A DNA stretch of 16,700 nucleotides from Bacillota bacterium (GTDB lineage Bacteria > Bacillota > Clostridia > Acetivibrionales > DSM-1351). Of the stretch, positions 1 through 6,585 are shown one piece after another. The stretch is from contig JAEWST010000018.1 in the NCBI GenBank assembly GCA_023398105.1, forward strand, positions 1-16,700, in the 5' to 3' direction. The translations under genes were made by a program, and so were the position numbers. Position 1 is the first letter of the stretch; each line of letters opens with the position of its first letter. Below the pieces are notes generated by a model that saw only the letters and a program-made list of their open reading frames with translations, searched no databases and had not been told where the DNA came from.

Positions 1-271
1 GTCTAAAGGTATCCTTGTGAATGCTCATTATGTCCGAAAGTTGCGTGTTTTCCCATAACTCATCACCGTCACCAAGCTCAATATAAGTATAGTTATTGTT
101 ATAGTAATGAGTTAGTGCTCCGATAAAAATATTTCTGTTTTTTAGGAAATTGTCTGTCCAGCTTCCATTCCCCCTATGACAATCACTCATTAAAATAAAC
201 TTAGAGGTGTCGTCAAAGGTGATTTGTTTGGCAGAGTTAAAAATGCTAGTTATGAGATCTAGTTTATCCAT
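1..271 (-). CDS. Metallophosphoesterase (calcineurin-like), N-terminal 90 residues
   Basis: This gene runs off the left edge, so only its first 90 residues are visible. They contain a D-x-H motif (residues 30-32, in ILMSDCHRG) and a GDGDELW motif (67-73). These are the first two metal-binding blocks of calcineurin-like phosphoesterases, which hydrolyse phosphomono- or diesters with a dinuclear metal centre. The G-D-G-D-E variant replaces the usual GDxxD/GDxxDR. The ATG at 271 lies one base after the TAA of the upstream DUF4474 gene, with a weak GAGGG ahead of it, so the two are very probably co-transcribed and translationally coupled. The substrate cannot be told from the fragment. LpxH-like UDP-diacylglucosamine hydrolases share the motifs, but so do protein phosphatase-like enzymes. 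Confidence 0.8.
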   Translation of the reverse strand, partial: MDKLDLITSIFNSAKQITFDDTSKFILMSDCHRGNGSWTDNFLKNRNIFIGALTHYYNNNYTYIELGDGDELWENTQLSDIMSIHKDTFR

Positions 272-272
272 T

Positions 273-1355
273 TTAGCCCTCACTGTCAGAATTATAGTTG
301 CTGTTGTTCTCAAGATAGTGCTTAATTTTGTTATAGGTGTCAAATAGAGTCAAGGTTTTTCCAATATTTAAAATTTCTTTATACAATTCAGGTGATTGCT
401 CTTTAACAGCCATGATTTTATCGGCAATATTTGAGTAGCTTTTTGTTATAAAATTATATTGGTCACAAAATGTTTTGTTTCTTTTTTGTACAAGCATATC
501 TGTTTGAGGTGAACGGGAGTAAGGTTGCTTAGTGTGAGGTTGATCAAAGCGTATAGCTACAGTTCTTCCGTTTATTTCATATTCTTCATCAGTGTAACCT
601 GTATCTATAAGTGAAGTTAAAAAAGCATTACGCATTTGCTTATTTTTGAAAGTTACATATACATCTAATACAAGCTCGGAAGGATTTGAGAATTCTCCTA
701 ATTTAAAACCTGTTAACCACCAGTGCTTATTCTTCCTTGAAAGAAGCTTTTCGCCATTCTTTTTTAAAGAAAACTGCATATATAGTCTGTCTTTATCACT
801 TGCACATTTATAGAAGGTACCATTGAATACTTCCGGGATATTTAAATCAGGCCAAGCGGTTGTATATATACCTACTTCACAACCTGTAGTCATGCCATAT
901 TGACCTTTCCATAACTCAATTAACCACCTTTTGCCACTATATGTGAAATATATGGGTTCACAATCTATAATCATTCCTAAAGGTGCTGCAGCTTCATCAT
1001 AGAGACGACAATATCCCATTTTCCTTTGCCATGCTTCCATTGTTGAGAAAAAGATATCCTTTTCAGGATTATAAGCATAGCCTGCAGTATCTATTATTTC
1101 TTCTAGTGCTTCAAAATTAATTTTTCCGTCAAATTTTGTTTTGTTGGATTTGTTTGACTTTCTATCTGTAGGAAGTATTGTTGTACGAGCTTTTTCATCA
1201 TTTGATAGCCAAATGGTTATAAACCTATAAATTCTGGGGGCAAAAACAACAGCTGCTACTATAATTAATACAAATGGGATTAGAAACCAAGTATTTGAAT
1301 TTATCCCCCCTAAGGTAAGTGATTTTATTATTAGCATAATACACATCCTAAACAT
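273..1355 (-). CDS. DUF4474-type membrane-anchored protein
   Basis: The protein has 360 residues with one hydrophobic segment near the N-terminus (about 23-45), followed by a basic stretch and a soluble region of about 280 residues. The part from about residue 90 (GYAYNPEKDIFFS, then AWQRKMGYC, and IELWKGQYGMTTGCEVGIY) matches what I recall of DUF4474, a clostridial domain of unknown function. The 91-165 segment is rich in aromatics and contains several Cys residues. Two starts are possible. ATG 1355 has AGGTAAT just before it. ATG 1337 has the better AGGATGTG site and would suit a promoter whose start point falls near 1361. I keep the longer form. The gene forms a unit with the downstream metallophosphoesterase. 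Function is unknown. Confidence 0.75.
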   Translation of the reverse strand: MFRMCIMLIIKSLTLGGINSNTWFLIPFVLIIVAAVVFAPRIYRFITIWLSNDEKARTTILPTDRKSNKSNKTKFDGKINFEALEEIIDTAGYAYNPEKDIFFSTMEAWQRKMGYCRLYDEAAAPLGMIIDCEPIYFTYSGKRWLIELWKGQYGMTTGCEVGIYTTAWPDLNIPEVFNGTFYKCASDKDRLYMQFSLKKNGEKLLSRKNKHWWLTGFKLGEFSNPSELVLDVYVTFKNKQMRNAFLTSLIDTGYTDEEYEINGRTVAIRFDQPHTKQPYSRSPQTDMLVQKRNKTFCDQYNFITKSYSNIADKIMAVKEQSPELYKEILNIGKTLTLFDTYNKIKHYLENNSNYNSDSEG

Positions 1356-1367
1356 ATTACCTACATC

Positions 1368-1397
1368 ATAATATTCATTGCAGTGCCATTGTGTTAA
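1368..1397 (-). promoter_or_regulatory. Candidate promoter of the DUF4474/phosphoesterase unit
   Basis: On the minus strand TTAACA (1397-1392) and TATTAT (1373-1368) are separated by 18 bp, each differing by one base from the sigma-A consensus. Initiation near 1361 would leave almost no leader for the ATG at 1355, which favours the internal ATG at 1337 or a different promoter. Confidence 0.4.
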
Positions 1398-1617
1398 AGA
1401 GAAATTTTGAAGAGTTAAGATGAGAATAGAGGATTGTGGATATTTAAATCATTATGGAAATAAACAATTGATACGGTTTAAACACTCATAGATTGTTGTT
1501 TGGGAAAGTTAGGTTGATTTTTAAGATACAAACCTAGGATATTCTTAGACTAACTTATTTCAATATAAAATTGTTAATAATAGTTTTATACTAATAATAA
1601 AGATATAAATAAAGCTA

Positions 1618-1626
1618 TGATATAAT
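1618..1626 (+). promoter_or_regulatory. Extended -10 promoter for the flavodoxin/ferredoxin gene
   Basis: TGATATAAT is a perfect extended -10 element (TGnTATAAT). No good -35 is visible, as expected for this class. The predicted leader is about 60 nt and contains the AGAGGTGA ribosome binding site at 1677-1684. The rest of the 1356-1680 intergenic stretch is AT-rich with no coding signal. Confidence 0.5.
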
Positions 1627-1692
1627 TATAAAGCTAGGATTATCATACAGAGATAGGGCATTATTGTACAGAATATAGAGGTGATTTATTGT

Positions 1693-2568
1693 ATGCTAAA
1701 TAATAAAACTGTGAATATCGTTTGTTTTACTGGAACAGGTAGTACAGGATATATCGCTGATTGTATTGAAGAGGCTTTTAGAAAGCATAGTATTATGACT
1801 CACAAAACAGTGCTTAATTCAAGGACTGGAAATACTACATTTGATGCTGATACGCTTGTAATTCTATTTCCTGTGTATGCAATGAATGCACCATTACCAG
1901 TTAGCGAATGGATTGAAAGTACAGAAAGGGTTAACGGAAAGCAAGCCATAGTTATATCAGTATCGGGTGGGGGAGAGGTTACTCCGAACACCGCATGCCG
2001 TGTAGATACAATTAAAAAGCTTGCAAGAAAGGGATATAAGGTCATATATGAGAAAATGCTAGTGATGCCTTCTAATTGGATAGTTCCTGTTAAGGATGAG
2101 ATTGCAATTATGCTTTTAAGAGCCGCACCGATAAGAGTTGAAAAAATCGTACAGGATATTATATCTGGTACTGAATATAAAACAAAGCCTAAGACAATTG
2201 ATAGGTTGTTATCGGTATTAGGCAGATTAGAAAAGAAAGCAACAAAGTATTTTGGTAGAAAAATTAAAGTTAAGGATACTTGTTCTGGTTGTGGGTGGTG
2301 TGCAAATAATTGTCCAAGATGCAATATTACTATGAAGGATGGTAAACCTGTTTTTGGCGGTAAATGTGTGGTTTGTCTAAAGTGTTTGTATGGTTGTCCC
2401 CAAAAGGCACTTGAACCAGGTTGTATGAAGTTTGTAGTAATAAAGGAAGGCTATGATTACAAGGGTGTTTTAAGGCGTATGCAGGGTGTTACTGACATTA
2501 ATATTGATGAACACCTTAAAAAAGGCTGGCTATGGGATGGAGTTAGAAAGTATCTAAATGAGGAATAG
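1693..2568 (+). CDS. EFR1-type flavodoxin-fold protein with 2x[4Fe-4S] ferredoxin domain
   Basis: The N-terminus carries a flavodoxin-like phosphate-binding loop (CFTGTGSTGYIAD), followed by LVILFPVYAMNAP and a VISVSGGGE segment, as in FMN-binding flavodoxin folds. The C-terminal part has two complete CxxCxxCxxxCP motifs (Cys 197/200/203/207 and 225/228/231/235 counting from ATG 1693). This arrangement matches the EFR1 family of anaerobic Firmicutes, which probably acts as a cytoplasmic electron-transfer protein with one flavin and two [4Fe-4S] clusters. Redox partners are not encoded nearby. A GTG at 1681 would extend the frame by four residues, but AGAGGTGA sits 9 nt before ATG 1693 and nothing suitable precedes the GTG, so I chose 1693. 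The gene is monocistronic. Confidence 0.85.
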   Translation: MLNNKTVNIVCFTGTGSTGYIADCIEEAFRKHSIMTHKTVLNSRTGNTTFDADTLVILFPVYAMNAPLPVSEWIESTERVNGKQAIVISVSGGGEVTPNTACRVDTIKKLARKGYKVIYEKMLVMPSNWIVPVKDEIAIMLLRAAPIRVEKIVQDIISGTEYKTKPKTIDRLLSVLGRLEKKATKYFGRKIKVKDTCSGCGWCANNCPRCNITMKDGKPVFGGKCVVCLKCLYGCPQKALEPGCMKFVVIKEGYDYKGVLRRMQGVTDINIDEHLKKGWLWDGVRKYLNEE

Positions 2569-2716
2569 TATATGCAAATTAATAAAAATATCCAGTACAT
2601 AACAATTTACAAAGCATCGTTACTCAACATTTGTACACATAAAAGCACTACTACAAAAACACTCATATAACTTAAGCCTATGGGATATTTTTAGATTTTT
2701 ATTTATCTTTCATATA

Positions 2717-2725
2717 TGTTAAAAT
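2717..2725 (+). promoter_or_regulatory. Candidate extended -10 promoter of the acyltransferase gene
   Basis: TGTTAAAAT resembles TGnTATAAT with one mismatch. It predicts a start near 2732 and a leader of about 33 nt ending in the strong AGGAGGA site at 2750-2756. No convincing -35 is seen. Confidence 0.35.
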
Positions 2726-2764
2726 ACATTGACCGACAATTTTTTATATAGGAGGAAGCAGACT

Positions 2765-3910
2765 TTGAATAATAGTATAGCCTTTGCAGATGCCTTGCAG
2801 GAAGAAAAATCACAAGTGTTGCATACAAACTCTAATAATAGAGTAGCTTTTATAGATACACTAAAGCTATTAGCTATATTAGGAGTTATTACAATACATA
2901 TTAGTGCGACACCACTTACTAGCTTAAGAATTGCATCACTAGACTGGTATGTAGCATTGTTTTTTGGTTCTATTATACGATGGGCAGTACCTATTTTCTT
3001 AATGTGTAGCGGAGTTTTATTCCTTAAAGCAGATAAAGTTATTACGACAAGGCAGGTTTTTACTAAATATTTATTTAGAATTTTGTGTGCACTTTTTGTA
3101 TGGGCTGCGTTTTATGAAGCAATAGATGTTTTAAGAGCCTTTTACCAAATAGGATATATTGAATATGACATAATATATAAATCAATTAAAAATATCCTAA
3201 TATTTAATACTCAGACACATTTATATTACTTATACATAGTAATTCTTTTATATTCTCTTTTACCTATAATACGAGTATTTACAGCTATGGCAAGTAAACA
3301 GCAGCTAGAGTATTTATTAATTGCATGGATTATTTTAGGAATAATAATGCCATTTGTTATTCAATTCCGTCCATTTTCACTTATAAGGGGAATGGTACGC
3401 CAATATCCTATAAGTATGGTTTACTCAGCAATAGGCTATTTTGTTTTAGGACATTATTTACATAAATACACACTAAAAATGAGAACCAATTATATAATTT
3501 ATTCCATTGGAATATTGGGGGCGCTTGTAACGATAGGTGGTACGGCTTTTTCGTCAATATCAAAGGGTGCTGTAAGTACCATATATTTAGAAGGAATGAC
3601 ACCAAATGTAGCAGCAATGGCGGCGGCTTTGTTTCTATTATTAAAAAATCTAAATTACAGCCGATACCAAGGGGTAGAAGCAAATGCTGACAAAAAAAGA
3701 AAAATTATTAGTTATATCTCTAAAGGAAGCTTCTGTATTTACTTAGTACATATTGCTTTTATTGATTTGCTGCGGGCTTTGCATTTAACATTTCCAGGAG
3801 CAAAAACATTAATTACTATACCTTTGTTAGTAATAGTAGTTTTTATGCTAAGCATAGGGGCATATTTTATACTATCAAAGATTCCCGTGGTAAAAAAGTA
3901 TTTGATATAG
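2765..3910 (+). CDS. Acyltransferase-3 family integral membrane protein
   Basis: This is a polytopic membrane protein of 381 residues with about ten hydrophobic segments. It opens with the family hallmark: an Arg followed by a short ID-LK-LAILGV stretch and a His (residues about 26-46, ending VITIHIS). Family members (OafA/WecH/YrhL-type) transfer acyl groups such as acetyl or succinyl from a cytoplasmic donor to sugars or lipids of the cell surface. The His in the first membrane segment is the likely catalytic residue by family knowledge. The frame is open from a TTG at 2729, but an excellent AGGAGGA lies 8 nt before the TTG at 2765, so translation most likely begins there. No sugar or polysaccharide genes are adjacent, so the substrate is unknown. 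Confidence 0.85.
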   Translation: MNNSIAFADALQEEKSQVLHTNSNNRVAFIDTLKLLAILGVITIHISATPLTSLRIASLDWYVALFFGSIIRWAVPIFLMCSGVLFLKADKVITTRQVFTKYLFRILCALFVWAAFYEAIDVLRAFYQIGYIEYDIIYKSIKNILIFNTQTHLYYLYIVILLYSLLPIIRVFTAMASKQQLEYLLIAWIILGIIMPFVIQFRPFSLIRGMVRQYPISMVYSAIGYFVLGHYLHKYTLKMRTNYIIYSIGILGALVTIGGTAFSSISKGAVSTIYLEGMTPNVAAMAAALFLLLKNLNYSRYQGVEANADKKRKIISYISKGSFCIYLVHIAFIDLLRALHLTFPGAKTLITIPLLVIVVFMLSIGAYFILSKIPVVKKYLI

Positions 3911-3963
3911 TAAATTAAGGGACGGTTCTTGAATTGAATTTTACATTTATACCATTTTAATAG

Positions 3964-4003
3964 CTCGAAAAAGCATCATGTTCGTACAAAGTTGTTTTTT
4001 GAG
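3964..4003 (-). repeat. 40-bp quasi-palindromic element, copy A
   Basis: The ends form an inverted repeat, CTCGAAAAA against TTTTTTGAG, with one mismatch. Read on the minus strand, the element aligns without gaps to 7285-7324 in the polC leader with 32 of 40 matches, including a shared GTAC-AACATG-TGC core. It lies between the acyltransferase and LysM genes, which converge here. Confidence 0.6.
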
Positions 4004-4015
4004 ATAGCCTCCAAA

Positions 4016-4069
4016 CCCAAACTATCGTCCGATATCATTGGATATTCAGCCGATAGTAATTGACTTGGG
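4016..4069. other. Nested stem-loop in intergenic region
   Basis: Three stems nest. CCCAA (4016-4020) pairs with TTGGG (4065-4069). ACTATCG (4021-4027) pairs with CGATAGT (4051-4057), directly stacked on the first on its left side. GATATC (4031-4036) pairs with GATATT (4041-4046) around a four-base loop. There is no T-tract on either side, so it is not a normal terminator. It could be an RNA element at the end of either convergent transcript or part of a small interspersed repeat together with copy A next to it. Confidence 0.5.
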
Positions 4070-4087
4070 AAAGTTGTTCTGGGATTG

Positions 4088-4104
4088 AAAAAGGAATCCT
4101 CCTT
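4088..4104 (-). terminator. Weak terminator of the LysM gene
   Basis: On the minus strand, just after the stop codon, AAGGA and TCCTT form a 5-bp stem with a four-base loop, followed by three more T residues. It is short but correctly placed. Confidence 0.4.
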
Positions 4105-4106
4105 AT

Positions 4107-5906
4107 TTATTGCCCTGCTGCCTTTAAAACCATGTCTGCATGCTGCTGCATATAAGCTGTCGATGTTGTGCTGCTGTGGGATTTACTATTCTTCATATAT
4201 AAATCAAAATGCCCAGTTACACCATTATTATTAATTAAATCTACATTATGTGGCATACCAGATAGTGAGGCTGCAATATTCATACCATCAATAAATATAA
4301 CCACCGCTCTAGGAGACCACTGCCAAGTTCCAAACATACTCTTCATCACAGCAGTGTCAGAAGAAGTAATTGGTTCTATATCTATATGGTTGAAGCCTCC
4401 TATCATTTTGGCCTTAAACTGCTTGCCTGTATCAACATCAACTATCGTAAAAATATTATTTCGCTTAACAAGATATTGCCCTTCAAAAACCCAGTCAACT
4501 AGGGCACCTCTTTGTGAAGGTGAAGTATATTGCCCACGAGTAACAGTATATACTCTTGGTGCATAACCTGAAATTGCTATTTTATCTCCTGCATCAAACC
4601 AGTCATCAGCATCCATATAATTGTATTTCAATAAATCCTGTAGGGATATTCCGAATTTTTTTGATATTGATGTGGCTGTATCACCACCTTGAACAATATA
4701 GGTTACAGACGGCCAAGTAGTATTGTTTGATGGTGAAGGAGTTGGAGCAGGAGCTACAGTGTTTTTGGGAATTGTAAGAGTCTGCCCAATTTGAAGAGTA
4801 TCGCTGGTAAGATTATTAGTGCTTTTTAGCATGCTAACTGAGATGCCGAACTTTTGTGAAATACTCCACAGAGTATCACCAGCTACCACTCTATAAGTAT
4901 TAGAAGGAACAGGAAGAGTTGGAGCAGGAGCTACAGTATTTTTGGGAATTGTAAGAGTCTGCCCAATTTGAAGAGTATCGCTGGTAAGATTATTATGGCT
5001 TTTAATAACTGAAACGGAAATACCAAACTTCTGTGAAATACTCCACAGAGTATCACCAGCTACCACTGTATAAGTATCAGAAGTAAAAGCAGGAGTTTGT
5101 GCCGAGCTATCAGAAGATTTAGGTATTGTAAGGGTTTGACCTATTTGAAGGGTATCACTGGTAAGGTTATTAGCACTTTTAAGGCTTGCTGTGGTAATTC
5201 CGAATTTTTGAGAGATTATCCAGAGTGAATCGCCTGCTAATACTGTGTATTGAGAATTATTATTAGTAATATCGACTGTACTTGTTGAACTGTTATATGT
5301 TACCGAATACCCTAAGTTTTCAGCTAAAAATTTTAAAGGAGCATAAGTAGTGTCGCCAATGACAACTGATACAGGCATAGGTGTCTGTATTCCATTTACA
5401 CGTGCAAGAGATGTGCCTCTTACAAAGGCAATATTTGTATTATTTTTTGTAATGCCAACGGTATTGCTTGTACTATTTGTCCATATATTTGCACCTATAG
5501 CTTGGGAAAACTCAGAAATGGGAACATATGTTATATCATTATATATCATTGCTTTATTCTGAAAGGATTGATAATTACCGTTTATTGAAATATTTACATT
5601 GTAGCTATATGCACTTTGGGTTTGTGTAATTTGTTCTGAGGGTTCACTTGCTTTAACAGAGGGTGTTGAAGCCATCACAAAGGATGAAAGTAGTACGGCC
5701 CCAACCATAACCTTGACGGAGTTGATTTTTATATTAGGAAACTTTTCAGATATCTGTTGCATTACATTTTCTTTAAGATTGCTGTCTTTTTCAAGTCCGC
5801 CAAATTCGCTTGCGAATTCCACATCCATATCTCCTGCTTCGAAATATAGAATAAGGTCGCAGCCTTCTTGACTATTAACTAAGCTATAGCTTTTAATTAA
5901 ATCCAT
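4107..5906 (-). CDS. Membrane-anchored cell-wall protein: Cu-amine-oxidase-N-like domain, four LysM repeats, unknown C-terminal domain
   Basis: The protein has 599 residues. Residues 1-64 are a soluble N-terminal module and 65-79 a hydrophobic anchor ending near PSVKA, so the rest should be outside the cell. Residues about 103-213 resemble the copper amine oxidase N-terminal domain (ITYVPISEF, then TTYAPLKFLAENLGY), common in clostridial surface proteins. Four LysM motifs follow at about 219-262, 279-321, 338-380 and 402-446. The first three are near-identical (AGD-LW-ISQKFGI, then NNLTSDTLQIGQTLTIP) and are joined by Pro/Ala/Thr linkers. They should bind peptidoglycan or another GlcNAc glycan. 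Residues 452-599 form a conserved-looking domain with His/Asp/Glu in NHIDIEP, MPH and GHFD. I recall similar tails in other clostridial LysM proteins but know no function. The ATG at 5906 follows a GGGGAGA site. A spore or wall role is possible. Confidence 0.85.
   Translation of the reverse strand: MDLIKSYSLVNSQEGCDLILYFEAGDMDVEFASEFGGLEKDSNLKENVMQQISEKFPNIKINSVKVMVGAVLLSSFVMASTPSVKASEPSEQITQTQSAYSYNVNISINGNYQSFQNKAMIYNDITYVPISEFSQAIGANIWTNSTSNTVGITKNNTNIAFVRGTSLARVNGIQTPMPVSVVIGDTTYAPLKFLAENLGYSVTYNSSTSTVDITNNNSQYTVLAGDSLWIISQKFGITTASLKSANNLTSDTLQIGQTLTIPKSSDSSAQTPAFTSDTYTVVAGDTLWSISQKFGISVSVIKSHNNLTSDTLQIGQTLTIPKNTVAPAPTLPVPSNTYRVVAGDTLWSISQKFGISVSMLKSTNNLTSDTLQIGQTLTIPKNTVAPAPTPSPSNNTTWPSVTYIVQGGDTATSISKKFGISLQDLLKYNYMDADDWFDAGDKIAISGYAPRVYTVTRGQYTSPSQRGALVDWVFEGQYLVKRNNIFTIVDVDTGKQFKAKMIGGFNHIDIEPITSSDTAVMKSMFGTWQWSPRAVVIFIDGMNIAASLSGMPHNVDLINNNGVTGHFDLYMKNSKSHSSTTSTAYMQQHADMVLKAAGQ
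4741..5094 (-). repeat. Tandem 177-bp direct repeat within the LysM gene
   Basis: Unit 1 begins at 4741 and unit 2 at 4918, an exact 59-codon period covering one LysM motif plus its Pro/Ala linker. The linker and LysM 3'-coding halves are almost identical (the first ~77 bases differ at one position), while the middle has diverged. A third, more diverged unit follows towards 5270. Confidence 0.75.
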
Positions 5907-5935
5907 TGGTATCTCCCCATAATTAGAATTTGTTA

Positions 5936-5969
5936 AATTTAGTATTTCAAATATTTAGAAAAATATTAC
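5936..5969 (-). promoter_or_regulatory. Conserved upstream block of the LysM gene, putative promoter
   Basis: On the minus strand the block GTAATATT, 15 bp, AATACTAA ends 30 bp before the ATG. The same block with the same 15-bp spacing occurs at 6552-6585 upstream of the short paralogue. Conservation of two boxes with fixed spacing suggests a promoter. The boxes loosely recall sigma-E-type promoters (ATA at -35, ATAC at -10), which is inference only. Confidence 0.4.
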
Positions 5970-6000
5970 TCTTTTTTATAACGAGGCAATAAATTCAAAA

Positions 6001-6038
6001 TTAAAGACACTGAAAAATTAAATCAGTGCCTTTTTGAG
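6001..6038 (-). terminator. Terminator of the short LysM-paralogue gene
   Basis: On the minus strand AAAGGCACTGA pairs with TCAGTGTCTTT (one G-U pair) around a 9-base AT loop and is followed by a T-rich tail. On the plus strand one A-C mismatch weakens the stem, so it is mainly a minus-strand terminator. Confidence 0.6.
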
Positions 6039-6065
6039 GAAGTTAATAATATAGGCGTAAATCTA

Positions 6066-6341
6066 CTAAACTATATTACTTATTTTAATAGAAGGGGACG
6101 GCTTCATTACAAAGGATGAAAGAAGTATAGTGCCAACCATTACCTTAACTGTATTAATCTCAATATTGGGAAATTTTTCAGAAATGCTTTGTATAATGTT
6201 TTGGTTGAGACTACTACTGTCTTTGTCAAGTTCTCCAAAGTCTCCAGCAAATTCAGTATCCATAGTACCTGCATCAAAATAGAGAACAAGGTCATAGTCA
6301 TTCTGACTTTTAACCAAGCTGTAACTCTTAATTAAATCCAT
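6066..6341 (-). CDS. Short paralogue of the LysM protein N-terminus (91 aa: module plus membrane anchor only)
   Basis: From the ATG at 6341 (preceded by a strong AAGGGGGAGA site 6 nt away) the product begins MDLIKSYSLV, as does the neighbouring LysM protein. It aligns with that protein's first ~90 residues at roughly 70% identity by eye, with one extra Ser. Shared stretches include ISEKFPNI and the anchor VKVMVG-LLSSFVM. Similarity fades after the anchor (PSIKIS against PSVKAS) and the frame ends with no LysM or other domain. A terminator follows. It could be a truncated duplicate or a small functional protein that keeps only the module and anchor. The intact frame and ribosome binding site favour an expressed product, and the disturbed leader argues against it. 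A frame beginning at 6395 adds 18 unrelated residues without a ribosome site, so I rejected that start. Confidence 0.55.
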   Translation of the reverse strand: MDLIKSYSLVKSQNDYDLVLYFDAGTMDTEFAGDFGELDKDSSSLNQNIIQSISEKFPNIEINTVKVMVGTILLSSFVMKPSPSIKISNIV

Positions 6342-6370
6342 GAATATCTCCCCCTTAAAATTAAATTTAT

Positions 6371-6545
6371 AACAAGGCAAGAAAATGTATCCCACTTCTA
6401 TAAGCGGTGGGTACCGCTTTAGTATTCAGACGGTGAGAGTATATCCAGCCTCGCTTACACGCCATTGATGTAATAGCAGCCACAAAAACAACAAGTGGTT
6501 TTTGACGGTGTTTGTACATCGAAAATTTCATTTTGAATCTAGGCG
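6371..6545. other. Probable insertion with stem-loops, separating the upstream block from the short paralogue
   Basis: In the LysM gene the conserved upstream block lies 30 bp from the ATG. Here it lies about 210 bp away, and the difference is this segment. It contains AAGCGGT/ACCGCTT (6402-6408/6413-6419), an overlapping alternative pairing CCCAC/GTGGG (6391-6395/6407-6411), and CAAAAAC/GTTTTTG (6483-6489/6498-6504). The first pair looks like the subterminal palindromes of IS200/IS605-type elements, but no transposase is present, so at most it is a remnant. The sequence near 6505-6540 (TGTTTGTAC and nearby) faintly recalls the 40-bp elements. Confidence 0.4.
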
Positions 6546-6551
6546 TTATAA

Positions 6552-6585
6552 TAATTAGTATTTCACATTAGTAGGAAAATATTAC
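6552..6585 (-). promoter_or_regulatory. Second copy of the LysM upstream block
   Basis: The minus strand shows GTAATATT, 15 bp, AATACTAA, matching 5936-5969. It probably once drove the short paralogue and is now about 210 bp from its start codon. Confidence 0.35.

Noticed and set aside
1800..2324. 174-aa minus-strand frame
   Set aside because: It is a shadow of the EFR1-type gene, whose two ferredoxin motifs are unmistakable.
3918..3929. GGGACGGTTCTT, resembling REP sequences of RAYT-type transposases, and a similar GGGGACGG at 6095
   Set aside because: The copy at 6095 lies in sequence that still aligns with the LysM paralogue, so it is coding homology. One isolated match at 3918 is not enough.
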